Part shown: positions 13,871 to 25,649 of the stretch, piece by piece
Layout of the letters: each line of letters starts with the position of its first letter
How positions within the stretch are numbered: position 1 is the stretch's first letter
Assembly (NCBI GenBank): GCA_017936565.1
Contig: JAGBFG010000001.1
Location: forward strand, 1 to 32,356
Reading direction: 5' to 3'
DNA: 32,356 nt
DNA from: Clostridia bacterium
GTDB lineage: Bacteria > Bacillota > Clostridia > Oscillospirales > CAG-272
Position numbers and translations under genes: made by a program
Notes under the pieces: generated by a model
What the model saw: the letters and a program-made list of their open reading frames with translations, nothing else
What the model was told of the DNA's origin: nothing
The model's database searches: none

Positions 13871-14920
13871 ATGAAAAAGAATTTGGTTGTTGTTGGATAC
13901 GGCGGAATGGGTGGCGGCTTTCACGCCAAAAAGGCCTTAACCAGCGATGTTGTCAATTTACTTGGTATTTACGATATAGATGAAAAGAAAAACGAGCTTG
14001 CCAGAGCAAACGGCATTTATGCCTATTCTTCCTTGGATGAGGTGTTGGCGGACGAGCGCGTGGATATCGTGACGGTAGCTGTTCCCAACGATTCGCATAA
14101 GGAAATCGTTATTCGCGCATTAGAAGCAGGCAAGAGCGTTATTTGCGAAAAGCCTGTTGCTATGTCCTTAGCGGAGCTTGATGAGATGATTGCCGCTGCC
14201 AACAAAAGCGGAAATATTTTCTCCGTTCACCAAAACCGCCGTTTTGATGTGGACTATCTGGCAATCAAGAAAATTGTCGGTGACGGAAAAATCGGCAAGC
14301 CCCTTCGCATTGAATCCCGTATTCACGGCTCCCGCGGCATTCCCAGCGACTGGCGCGGCGAAAAGGAGCACGGCGGCGGTATGATTTTGGACTGGGGCGT
14401 TCATTTGATCGACCAGCTTTTGCAGATTTTCAACGAGCCCATCAAGAGCATTTATTGCACCGTGACCAATATCACCAATAAAGAGGTGGACGACGGCTTT
14501 TATCTGACCATCACCTTTGCCTCGGGCGCTGAGGCGTTTATCGAGGTCGGTACATATAACTTCATTCCCCTGCCTCGCTTCTATATGAAAGCGGAAAAGG
14601 GCTCTGCTATTATCACCGATTGGCGTGAGTGCGCAAAGGTCGTGAAGTGCAAATATTGGCACGAGAGCGAGGTTATCCCCGTTGAAACAGCCGCAGGCTT
14701 GACAAAGACAATGGCGCCGCGTGACGCTGTGACCGTTGAAGAATGGAGCGAGGAAAGGCCGCAAAGCGACGTGCACGATTATTACCGCAATTTCTGCGCC
14801 GCGATGGACGGCAAGGAAACCCAAATGGTAACGCACCCCGAAATGCGTACCGTTATGCGCGTGATGGAGCTGGCGTTTGCCTCTGCCCAAGCGGGCGAGC
14901 CCGTTCCCTATACGGAATAA
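13871..14920 (+). CDS. Gfo/Idh/MocA family oxidoreductase
   Basis: A 349-aa NAD(P)-dependent dehydrogenase, probably acting on a sugar, inositol or related alcohol. The N-terminal Rossmann fold has VVGYGGMGGG (7-16) and the family motif CEKPVAMS. The C-terminal alpha/beta half includes HQNRRFDVDY, then GGGMILDWGVHLID, which holds the histidine near the active site. The frame opens at 13778, but GAGG lies 8 nt before the ATG at 13871 and the Rossmann strand starts there. It stands alone between its own promoter and a terminator shared with ligA. No neighbour hints at the substrate. Confidence 0.92.
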   Translation: MKKNLVVVGYGGMGGGFHAKKALTSDVVNLLGIYDIDEKKNELARANGIYAYSSLDEVLADERVDIVTVAVPNDSHKEIVIRALEAGKSVICEKPVAMSLAELDEMIAAANKSGNIFSVHQNRRFDVDYLAIKKIVGDGKIGKPLRIESRIHGSRGIPSDWRGEKEHGGGMILDWGVHLIDQLLQIFNEPIKSIYCTVTNITNKEVDDGFYLTITFASGAEAFIEVGTYNFIPLPRFYMKAEKGSAIITDWRECAKVVKCKYWHESEVIPVETAAGLTKTMAPRDAVTVEEWSEERPQSDVHDYYRNFCAAMDGKETQMVTHPEMRTVMRVMELAFASAQAGEPVPYTE

Positions 14921-14927
14921 GATTTAT

Positions 14928-14968
14928 AAAAAACCGCAACACCTCTTTTCCGAGGGCTGCGGTTTTTT
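14928..14968. terminator. Bidirectional terminator between the oxidoreductase gene and ligA
   Basis: AAAAAACCGCA pairs with TGCGGTTTTTT across a 17-nt loop that has its own weak CCTC/GAGG pairing. A-run and T-run flanks serve both convergent genes. Confidence 0.85.
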
Positions 14969-14975
14969 GTTTTGT

Positions 14976-18009
<3,034 letters not shown>

Positions 18010-18085
18010 TTTATAATTCCTTTCTTTATAAAAATCACTCTTATGTTTTGCGAAACAAGAAGAAAATATGTGTCCTCTTACCGCC

Positions 18086-18976
18086 CTAAAACGAAATACA
18101 GGAAAGAGCCGCCTTGATTTTTTTCTGCAACGGCTCCTCGGGTAAGAATAAAGGCAGCCGCAGGTAAGGCGCGCCAAAGCCCAAGAGAGACATCGCGTAT
18201 TTGACGGGAGATGGGTTTGTTTCCTCAAAAAGCAGCTTCATAAGAGGAAGAAGCGCAAAGAAAATTTCTCTCGCCCTTTCGGCTTTTCCTGAAGAGAAAA
18301 GACGGCAGATATCCTCAATCTGCTTGGGATATAAATTGGATATCACGGAAATAATCCCGTCCCCACCAAGAGATAAAAAGGGAAGAAGGTGCGTGTCGTT
18401 TCCCGTATAAAGAGAAGCGCTCTTTCCAAAGGAATAAGAAAGCCAAGCCTCTTTTTCCATATTGTCTTCCGCTTCCTTCACCCCGATAATATTTTCCTGC
18501 TTGAATAAACGCGCATAGTCGGCAAGCGAAAGGGAAACGCCTGTGCGCGAGGGAACGTTGTACAGTAAAATGGGAATATGGACACGGGCGGCTATCTCTT
18601 CGTAATGGCGTCTTATTCCCTCTTTTGTTCCCTTGTTGTAATAGGGTGTGACAAGCAAAAGGGCGTCTGCCCCGTTTTTTTCGGCATTTTGGGAAAGGAA
18701 GAGCGCGTTCTTTGTATCATTAGCCCCCGCTCCCATAATAATGGGAATGTTGCCCTTGACCTCATCCTTGGCTATCTGTAAAAGCAGCTCCTTTTCCGCA
18801 AGCGAGAGGGTTGAGGCTTCCCCCGTTGTTCCCGCCACCACCAAGGCGGAAATCCCGCTTTGATATTGTAGGGAAACAAGACGTCGAAAGGCATCGGCGT
18901 CTACCTGCCCCTTCTCATCAAAGGGGGTTATCAGCGCGGTTGCCGCGCCGCGAAAAAGACATTTTTTTTCGCTCAT
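18086..18976 (-). CDS. dapA: 4-hydroxy-tetrahydrodipicolinate synthase
   Basis: A 296-aa TIM-barrel enzyme that condenses pyruvate with aspartate semialdehyde, the first committed step to diaminopimelate and lysine. Motifs: TALITPFDEKGQVD at the start, GTTGEASTL for carboxylate binding, LLVTPYYNKG with the catalytic Tyr, LYNVPSRTG, and the Schiff-base Lys in GVKEAEDN. The ATG at 18976 follows GGAA by 6 nt; the ten residues read upstream are not family-like. It is divergent from queA. Its leader is too short for a lysine riboswitch. Diaminopimelate is needed for peptidoglycan and, in sporulating clostridia, for dipicolinate. Confidence 0.96.
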   Translation of the reverse strand: MSEKKCLFRGAATALITPFDEKGQVDADAFRRLVSLQYQSGISALVVAGTTGEASTLSLAEKELLLQIAKDEVKGNIPIIMGAGANDTKNALFLSQNAEKNGADALLLVTPYYNKGTKEGIRRHYEEIAARVHIPILLYNVPSRTGVSLSLADYARLFKQENIIGVKEAEDNMEKEAWLSYSFGKSASLYTGNDTHLLPFLSLGGDGIISVISNLYPKQIEDICRLFSSGKAERAREIFFALLPLMKLLFEETNPSPVKYAMSLLGFGAPYLRLPLFLPEEPLQKKIKAALSCISF

Positions 18977-19039
18977 ATGGTGTTCCTTCTTTCTTTTGGA
19001 ATACAATTTGGCAAAAAACGAGAAAATTCTCTTTTACCA

Positions 19040-19068
19040 TTGCTTTCTTGCCGTTTTTGTGCTAAAAT
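19040..19068 (+). promoter_or_regulatory. Sigma-A promoter for queA
   Basis: TTGCTT (19040-19045), 17-nt spacer ending TTTGTGC, TAAAAT (19063-19068). The -35 is weak but the TGC before the -10 gives an extended -10 element. The leader is about 60 nt. Confidence 0.72.
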
Positions 19069-19137
19069 AACGGAAAGAAGGCTCTTTTTTCATTGTATGT
19101 GAAAGAAGGCGTATGTGATAACGGAAGGCAGATAGAA

Positions 19138-20205
19138 ATGGAAATTATAAATGAGCGTAAGGCAACCGATTTGCAAACCTCGGATTTTTATTATGAATTG
19201 CCCCAGGAGCTGATTGCCCAAACGCCCGCGCAAAAAAGAGATATGTCAAGACTGATGGTCATAGACAGAGAAAAGGATACGGTGACGCATCGCCGCTTTG
19301 AGAACATCATCGACTATTTGAACCCCGAGGATGTTTTGGTGGTAAATTCCTCCAAGGTTATTCCCGCAAGGCTCATAGGTGTTTCCGAAAAAACGGGATC
19401 CCCTATGGAGCTTTTGCTGCTCCGCGCCCGTGAAAAAGGGCTTTGGGAGTGTCTTGTGCGCCCGGGAAAGCGGGCAAAAATCGGTGCAACCTTTTCCTTC
19501 GGTGGCATTTTGCAGGCGGCTGTTGAGGATATCGTGGAAGAGGGAAACCGCCTTGTGCGCTTTTCTTATGATACCTCGCGTTATACCTCTATCTACGAGG
19601 TGTTGGATTTAGTGGGAAATATGCCCCTGCCCCCGTATATCACCCAAAAATTAGAGGATAAAAATCGGTATCAAACGGTTTATGCCAAAGAGCTTGGCTC
19701 TGCCGCCGCCCCCACCGCAGGCTTGCATTTTACAGAGGAACTTTTGTCTGCCATTCGGGCAAAGGGGGTAGGGTATGCCGAGGTGACGCTTCACGTGGGT
19801 CTTGGCACGTTTCGCCCTGTAAAGGCAAAGAGAATTGAAGACCATACTATGCACCTCGAGCATTTCCATATCCAAAAGGAAACGGCAGATTTAATCAACG
19901 AAAGAAAGGCAAAGGGCGGCAGAATTGTCGCCGTTGGTACCACGTCCTGCCGCGTGCTTGAAAGCGTTGCCGATGAAAACGGCATCATCCATCCTATGGA
20001 AGCGGAAACGGGCATCTTCATATATCCAGGCTATAAGTTCAAAGCCATAGATGCCTTAATCACCAATTTCCACCTGCCCGAAAGCACCCTGCTTATGCTG
20101 GTTTCCGCATTAGCGGGAAAGGAAAGAATGTTGAAGGCATACAAAGAGGCGGTGGAGGAAAGGTATCGGTTTTTCTCCTTCGGAGATGCGATGCTCATTC
20201 AATAA
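19138..20205 (+). CDS. queA: S-adenosylmethionine:tRNA ribosyltransferase-isomerase
   Basis: A 355-aa enzyme that transfers the ribosyl part of SAM to preQ1 in tRNA, giving epoxyqueuosine. Family landmarks are clear: [16 protein letters not shown] at the N-terminus, [52 protein letters not shown] and [14 protein letters not shown]. The frame opens at 19093, but resemblance begins at the ATG at 19138, with AAGG about 9 nt upstream. Its stop codon lies inside a perfect 14-bp inverted repeat. No other queuosine gene is in the window, so the precursor may be salvaged or made elsewhere. Confidence 0.97.
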   Translation: MEIINERKATDLQTSDFYYELPQELIAQTPAQKRDMSRLMVIDREKDTVTHRRFENIIDYLNPEDVLVVNSSKVIPARLIGVSEKTGSPMELLLLRAREKGLWECLVRPGKRAKIGATFSFGGILQAAVEDIVEEGNRLVRFSYDTSRYTSIYEVLDLVGNMPLPPYITQKLEDKNRYQTVYAKELGSAAAPTAGLHFTEELLSAIRAKGVGYAEVTLHVGLGTFRPVKAKRIEDHTMHLEHFHIQKETADLINERKAKGGRIVAVGTTSCRVLESVADENGIIHPMEAETGIFIYPGYKFKAIDALITNFHLPESTLLMLVSALAGKERMLKAYKEAVEERYRFFSFGDAMLIQ

Positions 20206-20223
20206 AAGATTTATTGAATGAGC
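20193..20223. terminator. Perfect 14-bp hairpin over the queA stop codon
   Basis: GCTCATTCAATAAA (20193-20206), loop AGA, TTTATTGAATGAGC (20210-20223). The stop TAA (20203-20205) is inside the left arm. No T-run follows on the plus strand, so it may protect the mRNA 3' end or block antisense transcription rather than terminate. Confidence 0.6.
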
Positions 20224-20403
20224 AGATAAAAGATAAGAAATAAAAGATAAGAGAAAATGAAGCTTTTTGCTTTTGCAAAAAGCAACCGTTTCTTTTCACT
20301 TTTCACTTTTCTCTTTTCACTCACCGAAGTTTTGCTTCTTGAATGAACGATGATTTGGTACGAAATTTTATATAGCATTAATTTATGACGGCAAGCCGTT
20401 AAT
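20224..20403. repeat. AT-rich repetitive spacer between queA and the rlmA-type gene
   Basis: No gene is visible in these 180 bp. They contain iterated AGATAAAAGATAAGAAATAA-like sequence (20224-20258), a perfect hairpin GCTTTTTGC-tttt-GCAAAAAGC (20262-20283), an iterated TTTTCAC/TTTTCTC stretch (about 20290-20322) and a short ACGGC-aa-GCCGT hairpin near 20389-20400. It could be a decayed small repeat element; no ends with target duplications were seen. Confidence 0.5.
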
Positions 20404-21234
20404 TCATAACAGCATATATGACTCGTTTTTTTGGTAAACCAGAAGCTCAAAGGCGGTTTTCACGGTCAGGCTCTCTAACGCCTTGACCTTTTCTTGGTCC
20501 TTGGCTGAGGTTTTATAATAATAGGGCGTCATTTGGAACAGGGCTTGAATGTCCTCTTGGGAAGAAAGACAGATATCCCTTTCAATGTGCCGCTGCTCCA
20601 AAAGCGTGAAGCCGTCCAGCGTGAAATCGGCTGGGGTGTTGAGATAGGGCGTGTCATATATCGCGCTCTTCAATTCCCAAAGGTGTCTTTCCGCGGGAAT
20701 GGCGAGAATAAAATATCCGCCCTTTTTCAAAACCCGCAGGCACTCTTCCTTGGCATAAGGCGAGAAGAAAAGCAGGGCTAAATCAATAGATGCGTCCGCT
20801 ATCGGCATATGATAGGCGCTGGCAACGAAAAGAGTAGCAGAAAGCGCCCTTTTTGCGCCAAAGCGCAACGCCTGCTTTGAAATGTCAAATCCGTATAAAT
20901 GCGGCGCTTTTTCCTCTAACGCCTGCTTTACCGCTTCGAGATAATAGCATTCCCCCGTTCCTATATCAAGAACGGCAGGGGCAGAAGAAAGCGGCAGTCT
21001 CTTTATCGCCTCTTTCAGCCCTTGGGCAAGATGGTCATAAAAGCCGCGGCTCAGGAAGGCGTGCCTTGCGGCGATCATAGCGGTATTATCTCCGTGCTGT
21101 CCCGCATTCCCCAAAAGCAGGTTGACGTAGCCGTGCTTGGCAATGTCAAAGGAATGCCCCTTGGGGCATGCAAAGCGCTTGTCATACCTTGAAAGAGCCC
21201 CTTTGCAAACAGGGCAGATTAAAACAGATTTCAT
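20404..21234 (-). CDS. rlmA: 23S rRNA (guanine-N1)-methyltransferase, RlmA type
   Basis: A 276-aa SAM-dependent methyltransferase. The N-terminal zinc finger is visible (Cys7, Cys10, Cys23, His27 in CPVC and CPKGH), followed by SFDIAKHGYVNLLL, as in RlmA proteins, and the stretch HGDNTAMIAARHAFLSRGFYDHL. The SAM loop is VLDIGTGECYYL. RlmA enzymes methylate G745 (RlmAI) or G748 (RlmAII/TlrB) of 23S rRNA, near the macrolide tunnel; which base cannot be told. Start at 21234 behind a weak AAAAGAG. It has its own promoter. Confidence 0.88.
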   Translation of the reverse strand: MKSVLICPVCKGALSRYDKRFACPKGHSFDIAKHGYVNLLLGNAGQHGDNTAMIAARHAFLSRGFYDHLAQGLKEAIKRLPLSSAPAVLDIGTGECYYLEAVKQALEEKAPHLYGFDISKQALRFGAKRALSATLFVASAYHMPIADASIDLALLFFSPYAKEECLRVLKKGGYFILAIPAERHLWELKSAIYDTPYLNTPADFTLDGFTLLEQRHIERDICLSSQEDIQALFQMTPYYYKTSAKDQEKVKALESLTVKTAFELLVYQKNESYMLL

Positions 21235-21264
21235 AGAAAAAACTCTTTTCTGAAAAGTACCTTT

Positions 21265-21293
21265 ATCATATCATATCTCACCAAAAAAGTCAA
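21265..21293 (-). promoter_or_regulatory. Sigma-A promoter for the rlmA-type gene
   Basis: On the minus strand TTGACT (21293-21288), 17-nt spacer, TATGAT (21270-21265). The start would be about 25 nt before the ATG. Confidence 0.8.
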
Positions 21294-21384
21294 TAAAATA
21301 CGCAGTAAGGAAAGAAAAAAAGAGAGTGTGTTTTCTTTTTTCTTTGCTTTTTGGCGGCGAAACAAAAAAGGAAGTAAAAAATAA

Positions 21385-21819
21385 ATGAATGAAGAAAAAA
21401 AGGGTAGAATATTAGGTGTGGATTACGGCGACGTCAGAACAGGACTTGCCGTATCAGATCTGCTTGGCTTTATGGCGTCAGGCATCGGAACCATCAAAAT
21501 GGGTGGAATGCGTTCCACCGCCGAGGCTGTCGCGAAGGAAGCGGAAAAGCAGGAAGCCGTTTTGATCGTTATTGGGCTTCCTAAAAATATGGATGGCAGC
21601 GAGGGCTTTCGTGCACAAGCGGTCAGAGCCTTTGGCGCGCTTTTGGCGGAGTATACGTCCATTCCTTACACGTTTTATGATGAGCGGTTAAGCACCGCAG
21701 AGGCGCATCAGATTCTGAATATCACAAATACAAGCGGCAAAAAGCGGAAAAACGTGATTGACACCCTATCCGCGCAAATTATTTTGCAGAATTACTTGGA
21801 TGCCAAACGTTCTGTTTGA
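21385..21819 (+). CDS. ruvX: RuvX/YqgF family Holliday junction resolvase-like protein
   Basis: A 144-aa RNase H-fold protein. GRILGVDYGDVRTGLAVSD carries the first catalytic Asp; VIGLPKNMDGS and YDERLSTAEA are the next family signatures; the C-terminal DTLSAQIILQNYL supplies the last acid. YqgF proteins process 5' ends of 16S rRNA precursors and can cut branched DNA. Length is typical. The ATG at 21385 has GGAAG about 9 nt upstream. A weak hairpin (CAAGA/TCTTG followed by TTTT, about 21832-21853) comes after the gene. Confidence 0.94.
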   Translation: MNEEKKGRILGVDYGDVRTGLAVSDLLGFMASGIGTIKMGGMRSTAEAVAKEAEKQEAVLIVIGLPKNMDGSEGFRAQAVRAFGALLAEYTSIPYTFYDERLSTAEAHQILNITNTSGKKRKNVIDTLSAQIILQNYLDAKRSV

Positions 21820-21930
21820 TATTACAGGATTTTCAAGACAAAATCTTGTTTTCTTCATAGAGTTTTCACATTGAAATGATATAGTAATAAAAAAAGAGCA
21901 ACCCAATACAAACGGGCAAGAAAGGGATAT

Positions 21931-23319
21931 ATGATGCAGGACGAGAACGGATTTTATCATATGAAGCCGCAGCACAACGACGATATAAACGCAAGCGAGG
22001 GCGCTGTCGAAAGCGAGAAAAAAGAGGACCTCGGCTTTTCGGAAGAAAACGGAAACGGCGGCGCATCGGTGGAATACGGCCCTGTTGGCGCGTATTATAC
22101 CGACACCAAAAAGAGTAGCGGCGGAAAGGGCATTGTCGCCCTTGTTATAGTCGCCTGTCTTTTGTTTTCGGCGATTGCTGGCGTTGGCGGACTTTTAATC
22201 GGAAAGAATATGTATGGCAATACCCCCTCGGGCAACGGAACAGGCGGCGGCAATTCTGTGCTTGGCGGCGCATCTGAATCCGTTACCATTAACACTCTTT
22301 CTAAGGATACCGTCATCGCAGACGGCTCCTTTGCTTCCGTGGCAGAGGCTTGCGCGGGAAGCGTTGTGGAAATTCAAACCGCTCCCATTACAGGAAGCAT
22401 TACGGGCGTTTCCATTGACGGCGCGGCGGGAAGCGGCGTGATAATTGGATTGGGAAACACCACGAAATTTCCATATTTGGTTACCAATAACCACGTCATA
22501 GAAGGCTACACCAGCATCACGGTCCTCTCCAATACGGGAGAAAAATACGAGGCAAAGGTAGTGGGAAGCGACTGGATGTCGGATATTGCGGTCCTTGTGA
22601 TTGAAGACAGCACAACGGGGCTTGAGCCTGCCGTTTGCGGCGATAGCGCAAAAATGGTTTTGGGGCAAGAGGTGGTGGCTATCGGTAATCCCCTTGGGTC
22701 GCTCGGCGGCTCCTTGACGGAGGGCGTCATCAGCTCTGTTTCCCGTCAGATTTCCATTGAGAGCATTCCGATGACCCTCTTGCAAACCTCTGCCGCCATC
22801 AACCCCGGTAATTCGGGAGGCGGGCTTTTTGATATGAACGGTTGCCTTATCGGTATTGTCAATGCCAAGATAACGGGCTCTGCTATTGATGGCATCGGCT
22901 TTGCCATTCCCGTCAATACCGCCCTTGAAAAGGTGGAGCAGATTATCGAGCAGGGCTACGTATCGGGAACGCCCGATTTAGGCTTTACCTTTGCCAGCAA
23001 CGACTCCAATACCATTTATTCCTATCGCTATAACGATGAAATTGCCGTAGAGAGCAAAAAAATCAAGGCAAACGATATTCTGTATAGCATCGGCGGAAAA
23101 ACCATCAAGGATTATTCCGACTATAAAGCGGCAATGGCTTCCTTGAAAAACCCAGACGGAAGCCTTAAAACCTCGGTAGAGGTGGTTATACGCCGTATGT
23201 CAGGCTTCAACCCCTTTTACGCCACGTACGATGATTTCACCGTGGAAATTAAGGTGCACGAATATATCCCAAGCGCGCAGAGCGGCGGGGAAAATGTCGA
23301 GATTGAAACGGAAAACTAA
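21931..23319 (+). CDS. htrA: HtrA-like membrane-anchored serine protease with PDZ domain
   Basis: A 462-aa quality-control protease of the cell surface. Residues 1-60 are acidic and cytoplasmic; one membrane helix (about 66-90, IVALVIVACLLFSAIAGVGG) anchors it; a Gly/Asn-rich linker follows. The trypsin fold carries His188 (TNNHVIEG), Asp218 (SDIAVLV) and Ser295 (NPGNSGGGLF); the Ser motif has GGGL where GGPL is usual. A C-terminal PDZ domain spans about 350-455, with an insertion-like hydrophilic tail. AAGAAAGGG precedes the tandem ATGs at 21931/21934. It is followed by a response regulator and kinase, as with the CssRS-type genes next to htrA in Bacillus. Confidence 0.95.
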   Translation: MMQDENGFYHMKPQHNDDINASEGAVESEKKEDLGFSEENGNGGASVEYGPVGAYYTDTKKSSGGKGIVALVIVACLLFSAIAGVGGLLIGKNMYGNTPSGNGTGGGNSVLGGASESVTINTLSKDTVIADGSFASVAEACAGSVVEIQTAPITGSITGVSIDGAAGSGVIIGLGNTTKFPYLVTNNHVIEGYTSITVLSNTGEKYEAKVVGSDWMSDIAVLVIEDSTTGLEPAVCGDSAKMVLGQEVVAIGNPLGSLGGSLTEGVISSVSRQISIESIPMTLLQTSAAINPGNSGGGLFDMNGCLIGIVNAKITGSAIDGIGFAIPVNTALEKVEQIIEQGYVSGTPDLGFTFASNDSNTIYSYRYNDEIAVESKKIKANDILYSIGGKTIKDYSDYKAAMASLKNPDGSLKTSVEVVIRRMSGFNPFYATYDDFTVEIKVHEYIPSAQSGGENVEIETEN

Positions 23320-23366
23320 AAGGCAAGACCAAATAAAAAGCGCACACTGCGCGGAAAGGCATCGCT

Positions 23367-24050
23367 ATGAGTAAGCTTTTGATTGTGGACGATGAAGAGA
23401 AAATCCGTGATCTGATTCGTAAATACGCCGTGTTCAGCGGCTATGAAACGGCGGAAGCGGAGGACGGTATGAAGGCCATCGCTTGCGTGAAGGAGCAAGC
23501 GTTTGACGCGATTATTCTGGATATTATGATGCCGGAGCTTGACGGCTTTTCGGTCTGCCGTGAAATCCGCAAATTTTCCGACGTGCCTATTTTGCTGCTT
23601 TCAGCCAGAGGCGCGGAATATGACAAAATAAATGGCTTTGAATGCGGGGCGGACGATTATATTGTCAAGCCCTTCTCACCCCGAGAGCTGATGCTCCGGG
23701 TGGACGCCATCCTCAAACGGATGCAAAGCGAAAAGAAAAAGACGGAAAAGGAAACCGATACCTACGTATACCGTGGGCTGACGGTGGATTTCACGGCTCG
23801 TATCGTAACCATTGACGGCGAGAAAATTGATTTATCTCCCAAGGAATACGACCTGTTGTTTTATTTTATTCGCAACCGCAATATTGCCCTATCTCGCGAA
23901 AAATTGATTTGCGACGTCTGGGGATATGATTTTTACGGCGGTGACCGCACACTCGATACCCACGTAAAGCTTTTGCGCAAAAGCATCGGTGAATACAGCG
24001 CCTGTGTCACAACCCTGCGTGGAGTAGGATATCGGTTCGATGCGCCCTGA
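23367..24050 (+). CDS. OmpR/PhoB-type response regulator
   Basis: A 227-aa DNA-binding regulator. The receiver has the acidic pair in VDDEEK, phosphoacceptor Asp52 in ILDIMMPELDG, and the Lys in YIVKPFSPRELM. The C-terminal winged helix (about 130-226) contains LSPKEYDLLFYFIRN, SREKLICDVWGYDF and RTLDTHVKLLRKSIG. AAAGG lies 8 nt before the ATG. The gene starts 47 nt after htrA and its last 11 nt overlap the kinase start, so the three form an operon. The likely job is control of surface-stress genes, including its own operon; this rests on context. Confidence 0.95.
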   Translation: MSKLLIVDDEEKIRDLIRKYAVFSGYETAEAEDGMKAIACVKEQAFDAIILDIMMPELDGFSVCREIRKFSDVPILLLSARGAEYDKINGFECGADDYIVKPFSPRELMLRVDAILKRMQSEKKKTEKETDTYVYRGLTVDFTARIVTIDGEKIDLSPKEYDLLFYFIRNRNIALSREKLICDVWGYDFYGGDRTLDTHVKLLRKSIGEYSACVTTLRGVGYRFDAP

Positions 24051-25464
24051 TAATAAAAAAATTCCGATTAAGTGGTTTCTGTTTGCGGCTTTCGTGGGGC
24101 TCTCAACCGTTTTCATCTTGTTGCTTTGGCTGTTTCAGGTCTTTTTTCTGCCCGCTTTTTATGACGGTCTTATGCAAGTCAGAGCAGGAAACGCGGCAGA
24201 AGAGCTGCTTGTTGCATCCGCAGAGGAAGATTTTACGGAAAAGGTGCAGGAAATCGGAGAACGGGAGCATTTTTGCGTAAACGTCTACACCGTAACGGAC
24301 AAGGTGGCAACGCAGGTGCAAAGCACACATATGGGGCACGCCTGCTTTCTGCACCGTATGGGCACGGAAGAAATCACAAGACTGTACGAAAGCGCCATCT
24401 CTAATGGCGGAGAATACCACGAGCGAATGAAAAAAGACGAGGACACACGCCTTTTGACCATTCACGCCGAATATAACGCAAACGGGGAGCAGATTGTCAT
24501 TTTCTTGGACAATGCCGTTGAGCCCGTTGTTGCCACAACCGAAATTTTAAGAGTGGAGCTTCGGGCGATTTCCGTCTTTATGCTTCTTTTGTCTGCCGTG
24601 CTTTCTTTTATTTTGGCGGACTACATTTCCCACCCCATTGAGCGAGTGAACAAGCAAGCAAAAATGCTTGCCGAGGGAAAATACGAGGCAGAGGACAGCA
24701 CGGTCAATTACCGTGAAATCGTGGAGCTTTCCGACACGCTCGCCAATGCCGCTGATGAGCTATCAAGGGTTGACCGCTTGCAAAAGGAATTGGTGGCAAA
24801 TATTTCGCATGACCTGCGTACTCCCTTGACGATGATTGTCGGCTATGGGGAAGTAATGCGGGACATCAAGGAAGAAAACACCCCTGAGAACATGCAGGTC
24901 CTCATCGATGAGGCGCTGCGGCTCTCTTCCTTTGTAGATGACCTTTTGGAGCTTTCTAAAATCCAAAGCGGCAGTCGGGAAAAGAAGGAAGAAATTTTCT
25001 CCTTCAATGATGAAATAGAGCAAATTGTCACGCGCTACCGTCACTTGAAGGAGCACGATGGCTTTACCTTCTCCTATGAAGCGGACGAGGGCGAGTCCTT
25101 GGTATCCGCTGATAAGGGAATGATATGGCAAATCGCTTGCAATCTGCTAAACAACGCGGTGCATTATTCGGGGGAGAGTCGGGAAATCGCCGTAAAATGC
25201 AAGCTGTTAAACGGAGAAGTGCGCTTTGAGGTGCGGGATTACGGCATCGGTATTGCCGAGGAAGAATTGCCGCATATCTGGGAGCGGTATTATCGCGCGA
25301 AGCAAAACCATCGCCGCACTGTCAGGGGAAGCGGACTTGGGCTTTTCATCGTTCGCGAGCTCCTTGAATTGCACAACGCAAGATACGGAGTCAGCAGTCG
25401 GCTGGGAGAGGGAACTCTTTTCTGGTTTGCCCTTCCTCTTGTCTTGCCGCCTGACGCGGAATAA
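24040..25464 (+). CDS. HAMP-containing sensor histidine kinase
   Basis: A 474-aa membrane kinase and partner of the overlapping response regulator. Helix 1 is about 11-36, an extracytoplasmic sensor of about 130 residues follows, and helix 2 is about 174-196. HAMP then leads to the H-box with phosphorylated His257 in NISHDLRTPLTM. The N-box is CNLLNNAVHYS, the G1 box DYGIGIAEE with IWERYYR after it, and the G2 box GSGLGLFIV. The start codon ATG at 24040 lies within the last codons of the regulator gene (translational coupling). The signal is unknown; linkage to htrA points to misfolded surface protein or wall stress. Confidence 0.95.
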   Translation: MRPDNKKIPIKWFLFAAFVGLSTVFILLLWLFQVFFLPAFYDGLMQVRAGNAAEELLVASAEEDFTEKVQEIGEREHFCVNVYTVTDKVATQVQSTHMGHACFLHRMGTEEITRLYESAISNGGEYHERMKKDEDTRLLTIHAEYNANGEQIVIFLDNAVEPVVATTEILRVELRAISVFMLLLSAVLSFILADYISHPIERVNKQAKMLAEGKYEAEDSTVNYREIVELSDTLANAADELSRVDRLQKELVANISHDLRTPLTMIVGYGEVMRDIKEENTPENMQVLIDEALRLSSFVDDLLELSKIQSGSREKKEEIFSFNDEIEQIVTRYRHLKEHDGFTFSYEADEGESLVSADKGMIWQIACNLLNNAVHYSGESREIAVKCKLLNGEVRFEVRDYGIGIAEEELPHIWERYYRAKQNHRRTVRGSGLGLFIVRELLELHNARYGVSSRLGEGTLFWFALPLVLPPDAE

Positions 25465-25484
25465 AGAGGAAAGAGATACCGTAT

Positions 25485-25649
25485 CAAAAAAAACAAAGGG
25501 CAGCTTCACTGTTCGTGAAGCACCGAGAAGCAACACAAAACGGTTGCTTTTCTGCCCTCGTTGGTTGCAATTTCACAGAAATTGTCACCTGACCTTCAAA
25601 TTTTCTGCGAAAAATTCGGCAATTTGCGCCTTTGTTGGCACAACCTGCC
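25485..25649. ncRNA. Candidate structured RNA or hairpin-rich element
   Basis: There is no convincing gene between the kinase stop (25464) and trmB (25790). A three-way junction is readable: AGGGCAG (25497-25503) closes with CTGCCCT (25552-25558). Inside are hairpins CTTCAC/GTGAAG (25504-25520) and AGAAGCAAC/GTTGCTTTT (25526-25551, with one G-U pair on the plus strand). Further hairpins are CAATTTC-aca-GAAATTG (25568-25584), AATTTTC/GAAAAATT (25599-25616, one bulge) and TTGGCA-caacc-TGCCAA (25635-25651). The minus strand has a T-run right after the junction (25496-25485). It may be a 3' UTR structure, a separate small RNA on either strand or a small repeat element. I do not recognise a known RNA class. 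Confidence 0.4.

Noticed and set aside
14168-14890. A 240-codon minus-strand frame inside the oxidoreductase
   Set aside because: Antisense shadow rich in His, a common artefact opposite a real gene.
18010-18085. Separate promoter for ldh
   Set aside because: A TTGTTT and a TATAAA are present but about 22 nt apart, too far for a normal promoter.
18010-18228. N-terminal extension of lactate dehydrogenase
   Set aside because: It overlaps the dapA 3' end; the ATG at 18009 has a ribosome site and starts at the NAD-binding fold.
18909-18916. SpoIIIE-like orienting motif (GAGAAGGG on the minus strand), also at 23670-23677
   Set aside because: An 8-mer is expected at this frequency by chance; skew over a whole chromosome would be needed.
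18977-19039. Lysine riboswitch or promoter for dapA
   Set aside because: The leader is far too short for the lysine aptamer, and no convincing -35/-10 pair was found. A short palindrome GAGAAAATTCTC is present but explains little.
21820-21930. Promoter for the htrA operon
   Set aside because: TATAGT occurs near 21880 but no acceptable -35 lies 16-18 nt upstream.
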